Part shown: positions 12,904 to 25,071 of the stretch, one piece after another | How positions within the stretch are numbered: position 1 is the stretch's first letter | How the letters are laid out: each line of letters opens with the position of its first letter | Origin: Sclerotinia nivalis | Lineage: Eukaryota; Ascomycota; Leotiomycetes; Helotiales; Sclerotiniaceae | Direction of reading: 5' to 3' | Assembly: GCA_029531795.1 (NCBI GenBank) | Contig: JAPEIS010000008.1 | Coordinates: 2,046,001 to 2,110,000, forward strand | DNA length: 64,000 bases | Program-made: the position numbers and the translations under genes | Notes under the pieces: model-generated | What the model saw: the letters and a program-made list of their open reading frames with translations, nothing else | What the model was told of the DNA's origin: nothing | The model's database searches: none

Positions 12904-14304
12904 ATGTTGTTCCTTTTAGCTGCCTTAGCCGCCACAGTAGCAGCTCAAGGCCTCAACCAAACCTGTCCAGTACCATTATCACAACAACGCACCAATCTCA
13001 CCACAATTGGACTATGTTCTGCGGATTTGGATGTCATCGGTCCAGAATTACAAGCCGTTCATGAGTATGTGCGTGCTCCTACTGGATTGGCGGTAGATTT
13101 GGACGCCAATCTTTTCTTCACCTATGCACGCAATATGGAACCACAGAACCGGACTCTCACAAAGGCCACAGGGTTTAATAGTGAGGCTCCTTGGCCATCT
13201 GCTGAATGGCAAAACTGTGCTGCTGGTCAAAATGCTTCGGAATGCTTTGTTAATGTTCAAAATGTGGTTTTGGATGCCGAGGGTGTGTTTTGGGTTATTG
13301 ATAGTGGAGTTCCCAATGGAGCGTATGTTGATATTCCTGTTTTTGTTTCTTCTATGAGGAGTCTTATAGTAGGGCTTTCTGATTCAAGAATGTCAGCTGA
13401 CTGATTCAAAGTGCCCACCCAACTCCATACGGAGCTAAGGTCATCTCATTCAACTACACTACTGCAGAGGTAATCCGCACCTACATTTACCCACCTGAGC
13501 TCTACAATGTTGAGCTCTACAATGTCAAGCTCCAATTGAACGACATCAAGATCAACAATACTCTTGGATATGCATTCATCACCGAAGACTCAGCATACGG
13601 ATCCATCTCAACAATCAATTTGGAAACCGGAGCCACCGTCAGACATATCTTCAACAGCAGTTTCACCACCCCCGATCCCAACTTCATCTCCATGTACAAT
13701 GGAGACGTCATCAGAAACTGGTCCGGTACTAAATCTTCGGTTCTCAACTCGGGAACTAACGGCATTGCATTAACCGGAGGCAATATTTACTGGGGTGTCA
13801 AGGCTTCTAATCACTGGTACTATGCTCCTCAGGAAGCATTTATCTCCAACTTGACCGATGCAGAAATCGAAGCTGTGATTCAAAACCCAGGAAACTTTCC
13901 CTCCGAGCAAGCTGGTTTTACTGCAGATGACCGTGGCCGAGTATATATTTGTGCTTCTGCTGTACGTACTCCTTTACTCTACTCTTTATTTCTCAGATCA
14001 CTAACAACAAAAATAACATAATGCAATCCTATACGCCGATACCCAACAATCCGAAGTCACCGATGAGATTAACGGCGTCCCAGCCGGTGGTTCCGGAATG
14101 GTACCAGCTGCAAACTATAACCTCAAGACATTTGTTCGTGGTGGTCAGCTTCAGGCTGCAGACACCATGGCTATCTTGGATGGATGGTTATACTTTACCA
14201 CCAATCAACAAGGACTTGCTCCTGGTAGACAGTACAAGAACATTGATAAGCGAAGAGGTCCTTTCAGAAGCTACCGTGTTTGGATTGGTAGAGGTCCTGC
14301 TTAG
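12904..14304 (+). CDS. Major royal jelly protein/yellow-like secreted protein (broken acceptor)
   Basis: Exons 12904-13322, 13412-13961 and about 14020-14304 together give about 417 residues. A signal peptide (MLFLLAALAATVAAQ) is followed by a beta-propeller of the MRJP/yellow family: LAVDLDANLFFTYARN near residue 60, WVIDSGV near 135, PYGAKVISFNY after intron 1, and a DRGRVYICASA strand before intron 2. Fungal members are extracellular proteins, mostly of unknown ligand. Intron 1 is normal (GTATGT, CTGAC branch, AAAG). Intron 2 has GTACGT and a CTAAC branch site, but no AG at the expected acceptor; the text there reads AACAT directly before the family-like NAILYADTQQ. The nearest upstream AG (CTCAG) puts the last exon in another, also open, frame. 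Either a 2-base loss or base error damaged the site, or the gene is becoming a pseudogene. Confidence 0.7.
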
Positions 14305-14864
14305 AAACATAGAGTGTAGTATTGTGAAAGAGGTAGGTCGAGATACGTACGTCCCGATTGCACGCTGTGAGGGGGAATGGGAATAAGAACTGAATAGATT
14401 ATATTGTAGAGATTTCAAATAATATAACTAATAGAATAAACAATGGATTTGGATTGTATATAATAAGTATACAAAAAGATTAATGAAAAACGATTGATTA
14501 TTCAAAAAGAGAAAGGCAAAGCCCTTTCCTTATATCTAATTACGAAGGATCATGTGATCTATTGACCATGAACTAACTACGTATTTGGCTTCAATAACCC
14601 AACTTTCTCACAGTATATATTCACCAAGTCTAATTATGATGACTACTTGCTCAGTTACAAATAATGAAACAGAATGATTATCATGTTCATGAATTGCCAA
14701 GTTGAAAAGATTGTTCCAATGTGAACGCCACTTCTCCAAAAATGCTATGAAGGCCCTTTTTATCTCAATTACCGAAGTCAAAAATCTCGCCAGTTGAGCA
14801 TTGTTTGCATACACGAATACTGTTGCCTTCTACTATAGCTCCGTCCTATAGCTGCTCAGGCACG
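14305..14864. other. Intergenic between convergent genes
   Basis: 560 bp AT-rich 3' flanks of two convergent genes; nothing else seen. Confidence 0.5.
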
Positions 14865-16000
14865 CTAAAGCAAGAAACCCTCCCCGTAGCCCTCATTGTT
14901 GATAAACCTCTCCAGAGCAGGACTTAGTACATCAGACGCCTCAGTAGAATTTGATCCTTCCGCTTCTGGTGTGGAAGCACCTGATGGAGCAGTCGCTGAT
15001 GGCGAATCAGTTATTGGAGAACCAATAAATGGTGAATCAGTGTTTGGAGAACCGTTATTTGATATTGGATTGAGATTTTGCAAGGTCTCGGAGAGAAACT
15101 CCGTGTCACCATTAGTGTGCCAGGTAGCATTCATTCCTTGCGCAATTTGACGCCGTGAAAAGCCGTGAGGTAGTTGAGGGCGGCGACCTCGATAAACATG
15201 GGGCCCCCTGCTTTGAGTAGTATTGAATTCATTTCCAGATTCGTCGGGATTGTCGGAAGGTGCTTCATCTTCGCTGTTGAAAGCAACATCATCTGACTCC
15301 GGTTCTCCCCTGCTAGCTTCTTCTTCCATATTTCCGCTGTTAGTTTCTCCAACTGATCTTCTGGCTGGTTCTTGGATCGATTCCTGCATTGGTTCATCAA
15401 CTGCTTCGTCAACCGCGTCACCCATGACTTCTCCATTGGCGTTCCCTTCATTGCTTGCTTCTTCGGCTGCCTCTTCAACTGCCTCTCTAGCCTCCCTAGC
15501 TTCAGTCTCCTCGACAAACTCCCTTAACCTTGGAAACCACTCTTTTCTCTCCGCTTTAGTAACAAACCTCCAGCATCTCTCACCCTTCGAAATGTCAAAA
15601 CCGGTTTTCAATGTAACAGCAGCAATTCGAAACAAGTTCAGTTTATCAATATCATCCTGATTAAACCAATCGTGTCTGCGGTGGTTTCGGTACTGATGCA
15701 TAATGATTTGCTTAGATATTCCGGAGTCCGAGTGTTTGAAGTGGAGGTAAATATACTTGTGAGGCTCAGGTTTACCTAAGACGGCGGCACTAATATCTTG
15801 CCTCTGTTTAATTGTCAAAGAGGTGGGATGAGGGATCACATTATAGGAGGCAACGTTAACGACGCTATCAACGTTTTGGAGAGGCTAGTTATCGTAGTTA
15901 GTATGTAAATCATGATTGAAGAGTACTAGGTATGTGTTACATGCTAGCTAATTCGGGTACCAAAGTACAGAGGGCTACTTACAATCATAGATTCATCCAT
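14865..16000 (-). CDS. Core-domain family protein 4 (acidic/Ser-Pro form)
   Basis: Exon 1 is only six codons (15983-16000, MDESMI), followed by a 98-bp intron (GTAAGT...ACTAG, phase 0) and exon 2 at 14865-15884; total 345 residues. The core lies at about residues 30-95: Q-D-I-S-A-A-V-L-G-K-P, H-K-Y-I-Y-L-H-F, then the divergent HDWFNQDDIDKLNLFR. A W-R-F-V-T-K-A-E-R-K-E-W-F helix follows and may be a degenerate Myb-like helix. Next come a Glu/Ala-rich helical stretch (about 120-200), a basic patch (R-G-R-R-P), and a tail with short repeats of the type GSPxTDSP. The L-N-L-F-R ending and the tiny first exon link it to copy 5. Function unknown. Confidence 0.75.
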
Positions 16001-17107
16001 GTTGACTTTGTAGAGATCGATAATTTCTGAGAAGATAGTATGGGGGGCTGTGTCTGATGAAGGCGCTTGAAGCGTTTGACGGTAGATTAGCGTAGCAAAT
16101 AGCAACTGGAGAGCTGGTTGATTGTATTAACTCCCGCAATCCACTGATGAATTTGTCAGTAGGTTAGTTGCGTAGATTGTATGTGAGCGAGGCGAACAAG
16201 CTAAATAATGCAATTTAAAATAAGTACTTGTACATCCAAGAGATATCTACTATTTAAAAGATTGTTGTTGAGAAAGAAGTATAAAGACTATGGTCAGAAT
16301 AACAGGGAAGAGCAACGGACAAACCATACACGCGACTTTGCAAAAAGTCACGCGACTTCGCGAACCAATTATGGCATGAGAAGTCCTTCAATTCACTCAA
16401 ATTCAGTTATGAGTTTTCTAGCAAACATAGAAATCTCCATGAAGTGGAATCTTCTATAATATCAAGCCTCTGCACAACATGACACTGTCAAGTCACCATC
16501 TTCATCAGTATACACCAGGTCAGACGGCCGGCTTGGGTAATTGATTGTATTATGATAAATACTTATCTTCTATCCTGCTAAGAAGTACCTTAAGCTAATA
16601 TGCTTTCGCGATTGTCCTCTAGTCCATTCAACTCCTTATACCCGGAGAAAAATCATCGCCAAATAGACAAAAGCAGAACTGGAAACCCAAACCGTGTCAT
16701 CGAAAAGGAGGAGGTCAGGTTAGCCCCATCTCCATTCTCCGCTTCTAACTGCCTTCATGGTATCATCACTGACATCCTTTGATTTAAGAAAAGCTTCTTC
16801 TGTCGGGGTGCTTATGATTACCTCCAAACAGCCAACTACCCTTAGCTTTGAACTAATCATCTCAGAGTGTCCAATAGTCCGGACTACAAGATTTGATATA
16901 AGTTTTCAATATTTGAAAAGGATTGAACATCTGAATATAATTCATGATTCATAATGATTTCAATATTTCAGCAAAACTCATCAATTCGAAAATTATCAAC
17001 GTTTGAATTCTTTTCATTATCTCGAATGATTAAATATTTTAGTTAGATTCAACAATTGAGAGGTCTCCCATTGTTGGACTGCAGTCCGGGCTATTGGATA
17101 CCGTGAA
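16001..17107. other. Intergenic, upstream of family copy 4
   Basis: 1.1 kb AT-rich spacer. It contains two exact copies of CACGCGACTT (see separate entry) and no convincing coding region. Confidence 0.5.
16329..16365. promoter_or_regulatory. Repeated ACGCGA motifs, MBF-like sites
   Basis: CACGCGACTT occurs at 16329-16338 and again at 16348-16357, followed by CGCGAA, about 330-360 bp upstream of the start of family copy 4. ACGCGA/CGCGAA resembles MCB/SCB elements bound by fungal MBF/SBF G1-S regulators. The exact duplication with 19-bp spacing suggests binding sites, but this is inference. Confidence 0.35.
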
Positions 17108-18770
17108 TCATGTTACCATGTTCAAATATTCTTCAATCGTCATATCAGTGTCGTCGAAAGCTTCTGCCAATTCTAGTGCAGACATGAAGTTTAGGGCATT
17201 TTGAGCAGTCACGCCTCCGCCACCGGCTGCAGTGCTAAAAGTCTGCTGATATTGATTTGAATTCATGGATGAAGTCATTTGAGTAGGAACTCCTCCGCGA
17301 CCAGTGCCGGCAACAGCACTCAGGTTATATTGGCTGGATGCTTGCTGTGTAATATGAGAGAATGTGCTCTGATTGTAGTTTTGTTGGCCTTGTTGTTGGG
17401 GGACTGCAAAGCCTTGGTTCTGCATTTGGTCGTAACCTTGTTCAACCTGTTGATGCATTCCATAACCTTGATTTTGAGGCTAGGAAAGTCCCTGTTGAGC
17501 AGGTTGCTAATGCATTCCGTTTTCTTGGGGTTGGAGCGGGACGTAGCCTTGCGCTAAAAGATATTGAGGTACGTATCCATAATTTTGTGATGGATTATAT
17601 CCTTGCTGAACATATTGTTGCTGAGTCATCCCATATCCTTGAGCCTGTGAAGGGAAATATTTCTGGGTTGGGTTGAACTGAGGCGAAGATCCGTAACTCT
17701 TTTGAAATTGTTGGTGTGGTACCCCGAATCCTTGGCCTTGGAACTGGTTCATTCCCGGTTGCTGATTATGCTGAGAAAATGCAACATGGCTGTCACCTTG
17801 GCTAAGTTGAGGAGCCATATATCCTGGGCCAGGCTCAGGCCAACCAGCATGCGGGTCACGCCATAAACCCTGCATTCCTTGTTCTTGATTTAGTGCAGAT
17901 GGTGGTGGTGGTGCTGATGAAGGTTGATGTTGCATACCAGTAATCCCGTATGCTGGGAGAGGAGGCTGAAATTGTGGTGCAGTAGGTCGGAACTGGAAGA
18001 CTTGTGCAGCCGACTGAACAGGATTCGGAGTCAGAGCCTGACTTCCCCTTTGAGTGGAGATGCCTGGACCCTTCTGCAGTTTGTCATCCGAAGGTCCTTC
18101 GGTAACAGTCGCCTTCCGCTTCTTTGACTTTCGCTCGTCAGTTCCTTCTCCGACCATCAGTTTCATCTGCCGTGGCTTGAGAATGGCACCATCTTCGCCA
18201 AAAGCAGTGACACCACAAGCCTCCGTAATGGCTGCCTGACGGAAGAGATTCAGATTGTTGATCTGCGCCTGATCATCCCAATCAAAACCTCTCAACTTGG
18301 AATATGTACGAACAATAACGTGCTCTGGGTCAAGATAGTCGCAGCTGATAAAGAAGAACTTGCGCATATCGCGGACGCCTTTAACTGCAGGTGTAATATC
18401 TGCATGCTGTGAAGGATTACTGCTGTGTCTGATATCGAAAAAGAACTCTGTAAGGAGATCCGGATTCATATTCTCGATTAGGCAGAAGTCTTTGGATGAG
18501 CCCCGGAAAATCCCAAAGAAAGCTTTGCGGCACCCGTTTTCGAACATGCTAACGTAGCTGACATTATCAACTTGCTCAATATGGATATTCTTATCCCTTG
18601 CGTCTCTTGCCTTGAAGCTGTTCTGGAGGATGCGTAATGCAGCGGGAAATTCTGGATGATCTTGATTGAATGGCTATTTTAGAGTACATTAGCCAAGAAA
18701 CCCCACGGAGGTTGCTTTGCTTAGCTTTGAAGAGCTAGAAATTACTTACGAAAAAGGATTCTGTCGACAT
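17108..18770 (-). CDS. Core-domain family protein 5 (Gln-rich form)
   Basis: Exon 1 has seven codons (18750-18770, MSTESFF), then a 76-bp intron (GTAAGT...AATAG, phase 0), then a long exon from 18673. The core is near residues 95-155: H-A-D-I-T-P-A-V-K-G, R-K-F-F-F-I-S, D-P-E-H-V-I, then LRGFDWDDQAQINNLNLFR. A basic K-S-K-K-R-K follows, and then a long Gln/Pro/Tyr/Gly-rich prion-like tail with repeated Q-G-Y-G/V-P units. The frame meets two in-frame TAG codons (17507-17509 and 17480-17482) and then stays open to 17108 with the same Gln-rich style. Treating 17480-17572 as a 93-bp phase-0 intron (GTACCT...CCTAG) removes both stops and gives 497 residues; without splicing the protein ends at 395. 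The Q-rich tail may drive condensate formation (inference). Confidence 0.75.
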
Positions 18771-19824
18771 CTTGAAGTTGTTATGGTGTTTCCTGTTGAA
18801 GAAATAGGTGTTTGTGTTGAAATTGGAAAGGGTAACAATGATACTAGTTTCAATAAATGTCTTTTGGTTGATCAGAAAAGAGGATGACGTCCAAAGAAGT
18901 TACTACACTGGTTATAGTAGTTTTGATTTGGAGGTTGTAAAATCTAAGAGTTGTCTGTGTCCAAGGAAACTGAAATAGTAGTTCTCAAGTGGTATACAGC
19001 TCTCTATATGACACTAAAATAACCGAGAAACATTGACCAGGCAAATACAGCCAACTAGCATTCAATTCACAAGTCCTGAGCAGGAGTAAATCCAAACTAT
19101 TTAGATTCATCGTTTTGAAGGGCAGTATATATTGGGATTGATTACTATCAGATCCGTCCAAAGCTTCTTTCCAATGCCTGAGACAAAGCCCTCCCTGTAA
19201 TGATATGCTGAAGTACTGAAGGAAAGTCATATAGTATAATACAATCAGTGTACCCAATAGTCCTGATGGCAGTCCAAAAATGAGAGATTTAGAAGGTTGA
19301 AACTCTTTCGGATATTGAATTGTTTTCAGACATTAAAAGTTTACAGTTACTCTACCAATCCAGTTTATTGGATACATTGAATATAATAGAACCGATAAGT
19401 GATAAGTGCCATCTTTATAAAAAGAAATGCACCTATCTAAGTAGAAGTCGTTCTTACTACATTAGGAAAGCAACTGGAGATATTTATTGTGGTATAGTAG
19501 GGGTAAGGGAGATACTATGAGAAGAGATAGATTATATATAAGTATATCCTTTAGATGACCTCGGAAGGCATAAACCTCCTTCTCCTACTAGGTGCATCAA
19601 CCTTTGGAATCAGAGCAACATATCTGATTAATCATAAAAGAACAGGAATTACAACACCTAGTGCCAAGGGTGATTGTGCAACTACTAACAATCCATTTCC
19701 ATACAGAAGCAAATATCAAAATTAAAGAAGCTAGCCAGCAAGCAAAAAGCACGCAAAAGTTACCAAGACAATTCAAATAATATTCTACGTTCATACAAGT
19801 ATCCACACTATAATCACCACTCAT
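18771..19824. other. Intergenic, no gene seen
   Basis: 1.05 kb AT-rich spacer between family copy 5 and the UGGT gene. Short ORFs only. Confidence 0.5.
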
Positions 19825-22800
19825 CTATAACTCATCTTTCTTAGTCTTTGCATCCACCACCTCTTCCAAAGTTCTACTTTTAGTATTTTGAACATCACCA
19901 ACTCCATTTCCACTTCCGCTCCCATTAATCCCCTTCCTCTTTCGATCCACTGCCGCAATCTCATCATCATACACCGTCCACTCCGGAACCTGTCTCCTAG
20001 CCCTATCCAATTTGGGTTCTTTCGTCAACGGATTATTACACAAATCAATCGTTCTCGCTTCTTTGAGACTCTCATCACTACACCAAGTCTCGCACCAGAG
20101 CCATTCTTGTGGCAGGCTATGAATAGGAAGAACCTGTTGCATATGGTTTGGTAAATCTTGATCTAAGTTTGACAAACTATTTGGGTCTGCGGAAAGAGAT
20201 TGATATTGTTGACGAAGACGGTCCCCTGCGGCAATTTGGCGGAATCGGCGGAGATCTACAACGTAGAGGGCACTGATATGGTAGGGTAGGCCACGAAGGA
20301 ATTTCTTCCAGTAACCTTGCTTCCAAAAACGGAAACCCTCCATTTCGGTGCGGCTGTCGCACATAGGAGTGAAGCCGTATGGTGCACCTTGGAGGTCATG
20401 ATTTACGAGTTCAATCATATCTGTACGAACAATTTGATCGGCGTCCACAAAGATGACCTTATCGAGGGATAATGGGAAAAGGACATCCAAAAAGAGGATC
20501 TTGTAACCCCAGATTTCACGTTGCTTTTCTGTTTGTCCTCGGAGCCAATGAGGCCATTTATATGTTACCATCTCATACTTAAAGCCATACTCAGCGGCGA
20601 GATGAGGAATGAAATCTTTGAAAGATGGAGATAGAAATTGTTCAATGAACCAGAATTTGACTGTATGCTTTGTGTTCTTCATGACACTGACCATCATGAT
20701 GTTCAACATACGTTCATAAAGATGACCACTAGCAACAGAGAAGATATTGATCTCGGCCTGTTCTTCCACTGCGGCAGTAGCTTTCGTCTTGCTACCCAAG
20801 ATACCTTGGGCAAAGTTAAGTCCGCGAGATACAAAATCCATTGCCGACTCGACCTTAGCCTCGAGGACATCTTCACCCTCCATACCAGGCTTGCGAGAAA
20901 GACGAGGATATAAAGTAGCTCCCTGAAAGCTCATGAGAACAACCTCAGTGGACTCATCACCAGGTACAGGAGCCCATCCCTTTGAGCCTATGCTGTCTAT
21001 TTTAAAAATTTCAGAGCTCCTTCCGCTCTGCAGATCAATCTTGTAGAATCCAGGATTTGCTTTGAACTGGAAATACCCTAGATTAGACATGATGATGGTA
21101 TCGGCAGAATGTGGGTCTTTCTCAGTTCCTAGAATAAGTTGTGCTCCGCGAGGAGGGCTGCCAGATGGCATCTCGCGTGAGTGACCTTCGATAAGAATAT
21201 GCTCAAGCTCATACAAAGCGTCTACATCAGACTTAATAGAACTGAGTTTGATATTATCCGGATCATGAATTGAGGCTTTGGGGGCAACTAGCCATGCCGG
21301 TGGTATATCCAATTTGACAGTTAACAATGCTTCCTGTGGCACGCCGGTGAATGAGGCGCCAGGGTTAATTAAAGCCCCATCATCATCGAAAGTAGGCTTT
21401 GACTCTAGAACATATCTATAAAATCTCTTGACTGGAAGTTCCTGAAGACGTTCTTTTGGATTCAAAAATATCTTAAGATAGACTCCTTCAAGCTCGGAAA
21501 TGGCCTTCACAATTGGTACCCATTTTTGGCCCTGCTCACTGGCCGGATCAATAGCGACAGTCATGTGTATAGTTGCAGTTGATGAGTCTCCGGCTTCCAT
21601 GGATGTATAAGAAGAGTTCCAAATGTCAAATGCATTTACTCTGGTGGTTGGCGCCTGCTCAAATATACCATCAGGTGTATCTGATACAAATGCCAGCGCC
21701 ACCATTGAAGAAATCTTCGCACCAGCTAAAGGATCGGTAATTTTGTCTGACAAACCGAGAGCTTTCATCGCAGCAAAAACCGGAGTTATACGTTTCGCAC
21801 GTTCATACGAAATCAACTGCTCAAAGTCTTCTTGGTTCAGTTCGGAACCAGAGGGTATTGGTCCAACAAGCCTTCCATTGAGCAAGATGCCATTTTCACC
21901 TGGCAATAAAGCCGCGGATCGGATCAATGGACTGGCGACCTTCCAGTAGGCCTTTGCAGAGTCTTTAGTCGTGTGATCCAATTCGAGTCCGTCCTGGTTC
22001 GCCAAAGTAGGTAAATCCTGCGCGTCTACAAATGGTTCATCCGACCTTTTTTGGATATGTGAAAACAAACGAGTGCTGAAATCAGATGTTTCCTTATCAC
22101 TAGAAGGATTATGTATGATAGTAATCTCGAGAGCCGAAGTAGACTCCCTGAACTTAGCCGCAGATAAAAGGAGATCCATGCCCGAAACGGACGATAAATC
22201 TGATACCAAAACCATGTGAGTCCAATCTTCCTTAGGCGATGCCAAATCTGCTCCAATCTTGGGTAATTTGGATAACACATCACCATGTTGTTTTGAAATA
22301 GTGGTGATATCAATTATTTTGAGATTTTTGTCGCTTTCTGGGACGATAAGGGCGTTTCTTCGTGCTGTTGCTTCAGAGAGGAAGAAGTCTGGAATGTAGG
22401 AATCCTGAGTAAATATTTCGTTGAATACCCCCTGTTGAATAACCTTCAAGTCTACAGTGAGACGTTGAACCATTGCTTGCAACCAATTCTCATCTCTAGG
22501 AAGTGCGACACCATCCACGAATATCGGTGGAAATTCGCCATTTGCGGAGAGTCTTGTGGTCCAGCGGTTGGAAGAGTCGATTCTATCACTGTAATAATCT
22601 GATTTCAATAAATCTTTAAGGGGAATTGCTACTTTCTCAGTTCGAACCTCGCGTCCCTCAATGGCGGCCTCGAAAGCCTTTTCGGTAGGACTGGCAACTC
22701 CATTCAGAACGGAAGCTTCCAGATAAGCAATAGCTCCAGAGAGCCCGTAGACATCTAAAAGATGATACAAGACTCTTGCTTGCTCGGTAGCGGCTGGAGA

Positions 22801-24410
22801 CGTTGTGATTGGAACAAGCCCAATATGGAGGACCAACTTTCGTTTGACGAAATTTGCTAAGGTCTCAGCAACGAGAGCGATATCCTCCAGCATACTAAAA
22901 TCCACTGGTACAACTAGATTGAAAATTTCCTTGCGGACTGAGGGTAGCTGGCCAGGATATGTTCTTTGAAGTAAAGCACCAAGAGCTGCAGGAAATTCTG
23001 CGTAGCGTTTGTCCTTCTCGATATCATTCAACCACATGATAACACTGCCACCCTCGATCTCATCTCTCCAATCAAATCTTTGGACGTCTCCATCACTTTT
23101 TGCTTCGGAGATGTTAGAGTGGGAAAGTAACTGGACAGCTTCAGGTCCTGTTAAACCAAGCTCGCTAACACCATTAATCAATTTTCTTTCCTTCCGCATA
23201 ATATCGAGCATGGTTATAGCATCAATTTGACGCTCAATCATCTGCACACCATTTACCCACCATACGTTGAAGCCCGCGGGGACGAGTTTGCCGCGGTTGT
23301 AATTGTGCTCCGCAAGAAAGTCGGAAGAAACATTATAAGAAGCTATAGCACTAGAATGTTTTGGGAAATCTTGTGAAAGCTTGATGAGTGTATCAAACGG
23401 TTTTTCACTCTGCATAATGAAACTAGATGCCTTCAGGCCAAGAGAAGAGAGCTCTGATGTAGAGAGAGGTTTGAGGTCCGCCACCTCCTCATCTTCAAAC
23501 TTGACTTTGGTCTCGGTTTTGGATTTTGGTGCCTCTTCATCATCATCTTTGCGGTCGTCAATCACAATATAATCAGTTCTTTTGAGAGCGAGTTCTACAC
23601 CGTAGCCCGGAATCATTAGAGGCTTATTCAAGCCAGAATCGATGGCTCGCCTATGACGGAGACGGTAAGATGTTTTACCTTCACGGGCAGTTTTCACCAA
23701 AGTCTTGTGGAATTGGCCAAATGTTGAAGATGTTATATCAGCATATAATATAGAATGAGGTCCGTTAGGATTCCCGAGAACATAATCGAATGGTAGTTCT
23801 TTTGTTTGTCTGTAGGCTAATGATTAGCACCTTGACGCTTTCAATCAACCATTCAAAACTCACGAAGGCCCGTTTACTTTTCCATGGGGCTCATCTAATG
23901 TTGGTGAGCAATATTGGTTCCCATCAAAGAGCACCCACGTTGGACAGGAAGTATCTTTCTCTGTTTTTATTGAGGCTTCTACAGCGGTATGGTAATATTG
24001 AAATTGTGCTTCAATACGAGGTGCGGCAACTCTCATGGATAATGCAAGCTGGTATGATGAAAGCGACTCAGCATCCATATGTCCATCTTCTTTGAGAACT
24101 TGTATAAATTTGTCATATAGGTCTTTATCTGTGGGAGCTTTGGTAAAATAGCCATCTGCAATTCGGTCAAGAAGAGGGAAGTACGAGGAAACATTTTCAG
24201 TTGCTGCTGTCTCTCTATATATGAATCAGTATTGCTTGAAAAGCACTCAGGGAATTGAACATACAGGAGCTCAAGGAGATACGGAGCGGATGGAAAGGAT
24301 GTTTGCAAGCCAACATTGATGGATGGGCTAGCAGTGACACCTATAGAGTGAAGATATGTAGATGTCAGTAGAGCTCCCGAGAGTCCCCATGGGAATTTGA
24401 AGCCTCCCAT
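19825..24410 (-). CDS. UGGT: UDP-glucose:glycoprotein glucosyltransferase
   Basis: Exons 24265-24410, 23864-24214 and 19825-23809 on the minus strand give 1493 residues, the usual family length. This ER-lumen folding sensor re-adds glucose from UDP-glucose to the N-glycans of misfolded glycoproteins, returning them to the calnexin cycle. An N-terminal signal peptide precedes the four thioredoxin-like domains and beta-sandwiches. The C-terminal GT8-type catalytic domain (about residues 1210-1450) begins INIFSVASGHLYERM and contains the metal-binding D-A-D of VIFVDADQIVR, followed by PYGFTPMCDSR and NLDQDLPNH, all strongly conserved. The protein ends in KKDEL, an ER retrieval signal. Introns sit only near the 5' end, at GTATGT and GTGAGT donors, and both restore frame exactly. 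Confidence 0.96.
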
Positions 24411-25071
24411 CTTGAGTGTGGAGTTTCAAACACTTTCGCGGGGAAGGTAAAGAGGTTCTCGACTTTCACAGGGGAGCTTCCATAAGCTATAGTAGAGATA
24501 AGGCTAATGACGGCGGGACAACTCTTTATAGCTCTTGTCCGCCTGGGAATTTAGACAAAATAAACTTTGTAATGTATGATTGAATTTGAGACATGTGTGA
24601 TATAATTATCAGCAATAAAAGTTACATGGAGGTTTTCTCTACTAGCAGAATATAAAGATATCATACACAAGGCTGACCAGAATTAAGGTCTTATCGCATT
24701 CTTTCCAAGGGACAGATTTCCATAATCTAGAGCTCCAACCAAAATTGGTTCAGGGATCCATTCAAGCTTCTGTGGCTGGTGAAGCTTTGGTGTGCATTTG
24801 GGTGGCAGCCTTGTTGATTTTAGTCTGTTGATGCCTTAATTGCGGGAAACAGCAACGTCGCATTTCACACGCTTCGAAATTCAATACCATATCCTCCTGT
24901 ACTTTACCTTAATTTCAAACAAACCACCAAATATCTTCTCTTTTTTACGACTTTCTCTACTACTGTGCGCTGTACCTGAGAAAGTGACACATTAGGAGGA
25001 TATTAATTAATTTGCCCAGTTACTTGATGCGCAACGTATAGGGCTGTTCGTCATTCAGAGCATCGGTCAAC
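24411..25071. other. Shared upstream region of UGGT and coatomer alpha
   Basis: 660 bp between two divergent genes that both serve the early secretory pathway. No clear TATA box; a bidirectional promoter is likely. Confidence 0.45.

Noticed and set aside
13949..14386. 145-codon ORF over the last exon of the royal-jelly-like gene
   Set aside because: It is the shifted frame; the other frame carries the family-like sequence. Mentioned only as the product of using the upstream AG.
15223..15660. Ser-rich 145-codon plus-strand ORF
   Set aside because: Antisense shadow of the Glu/Ser-rich part of family copy 4.
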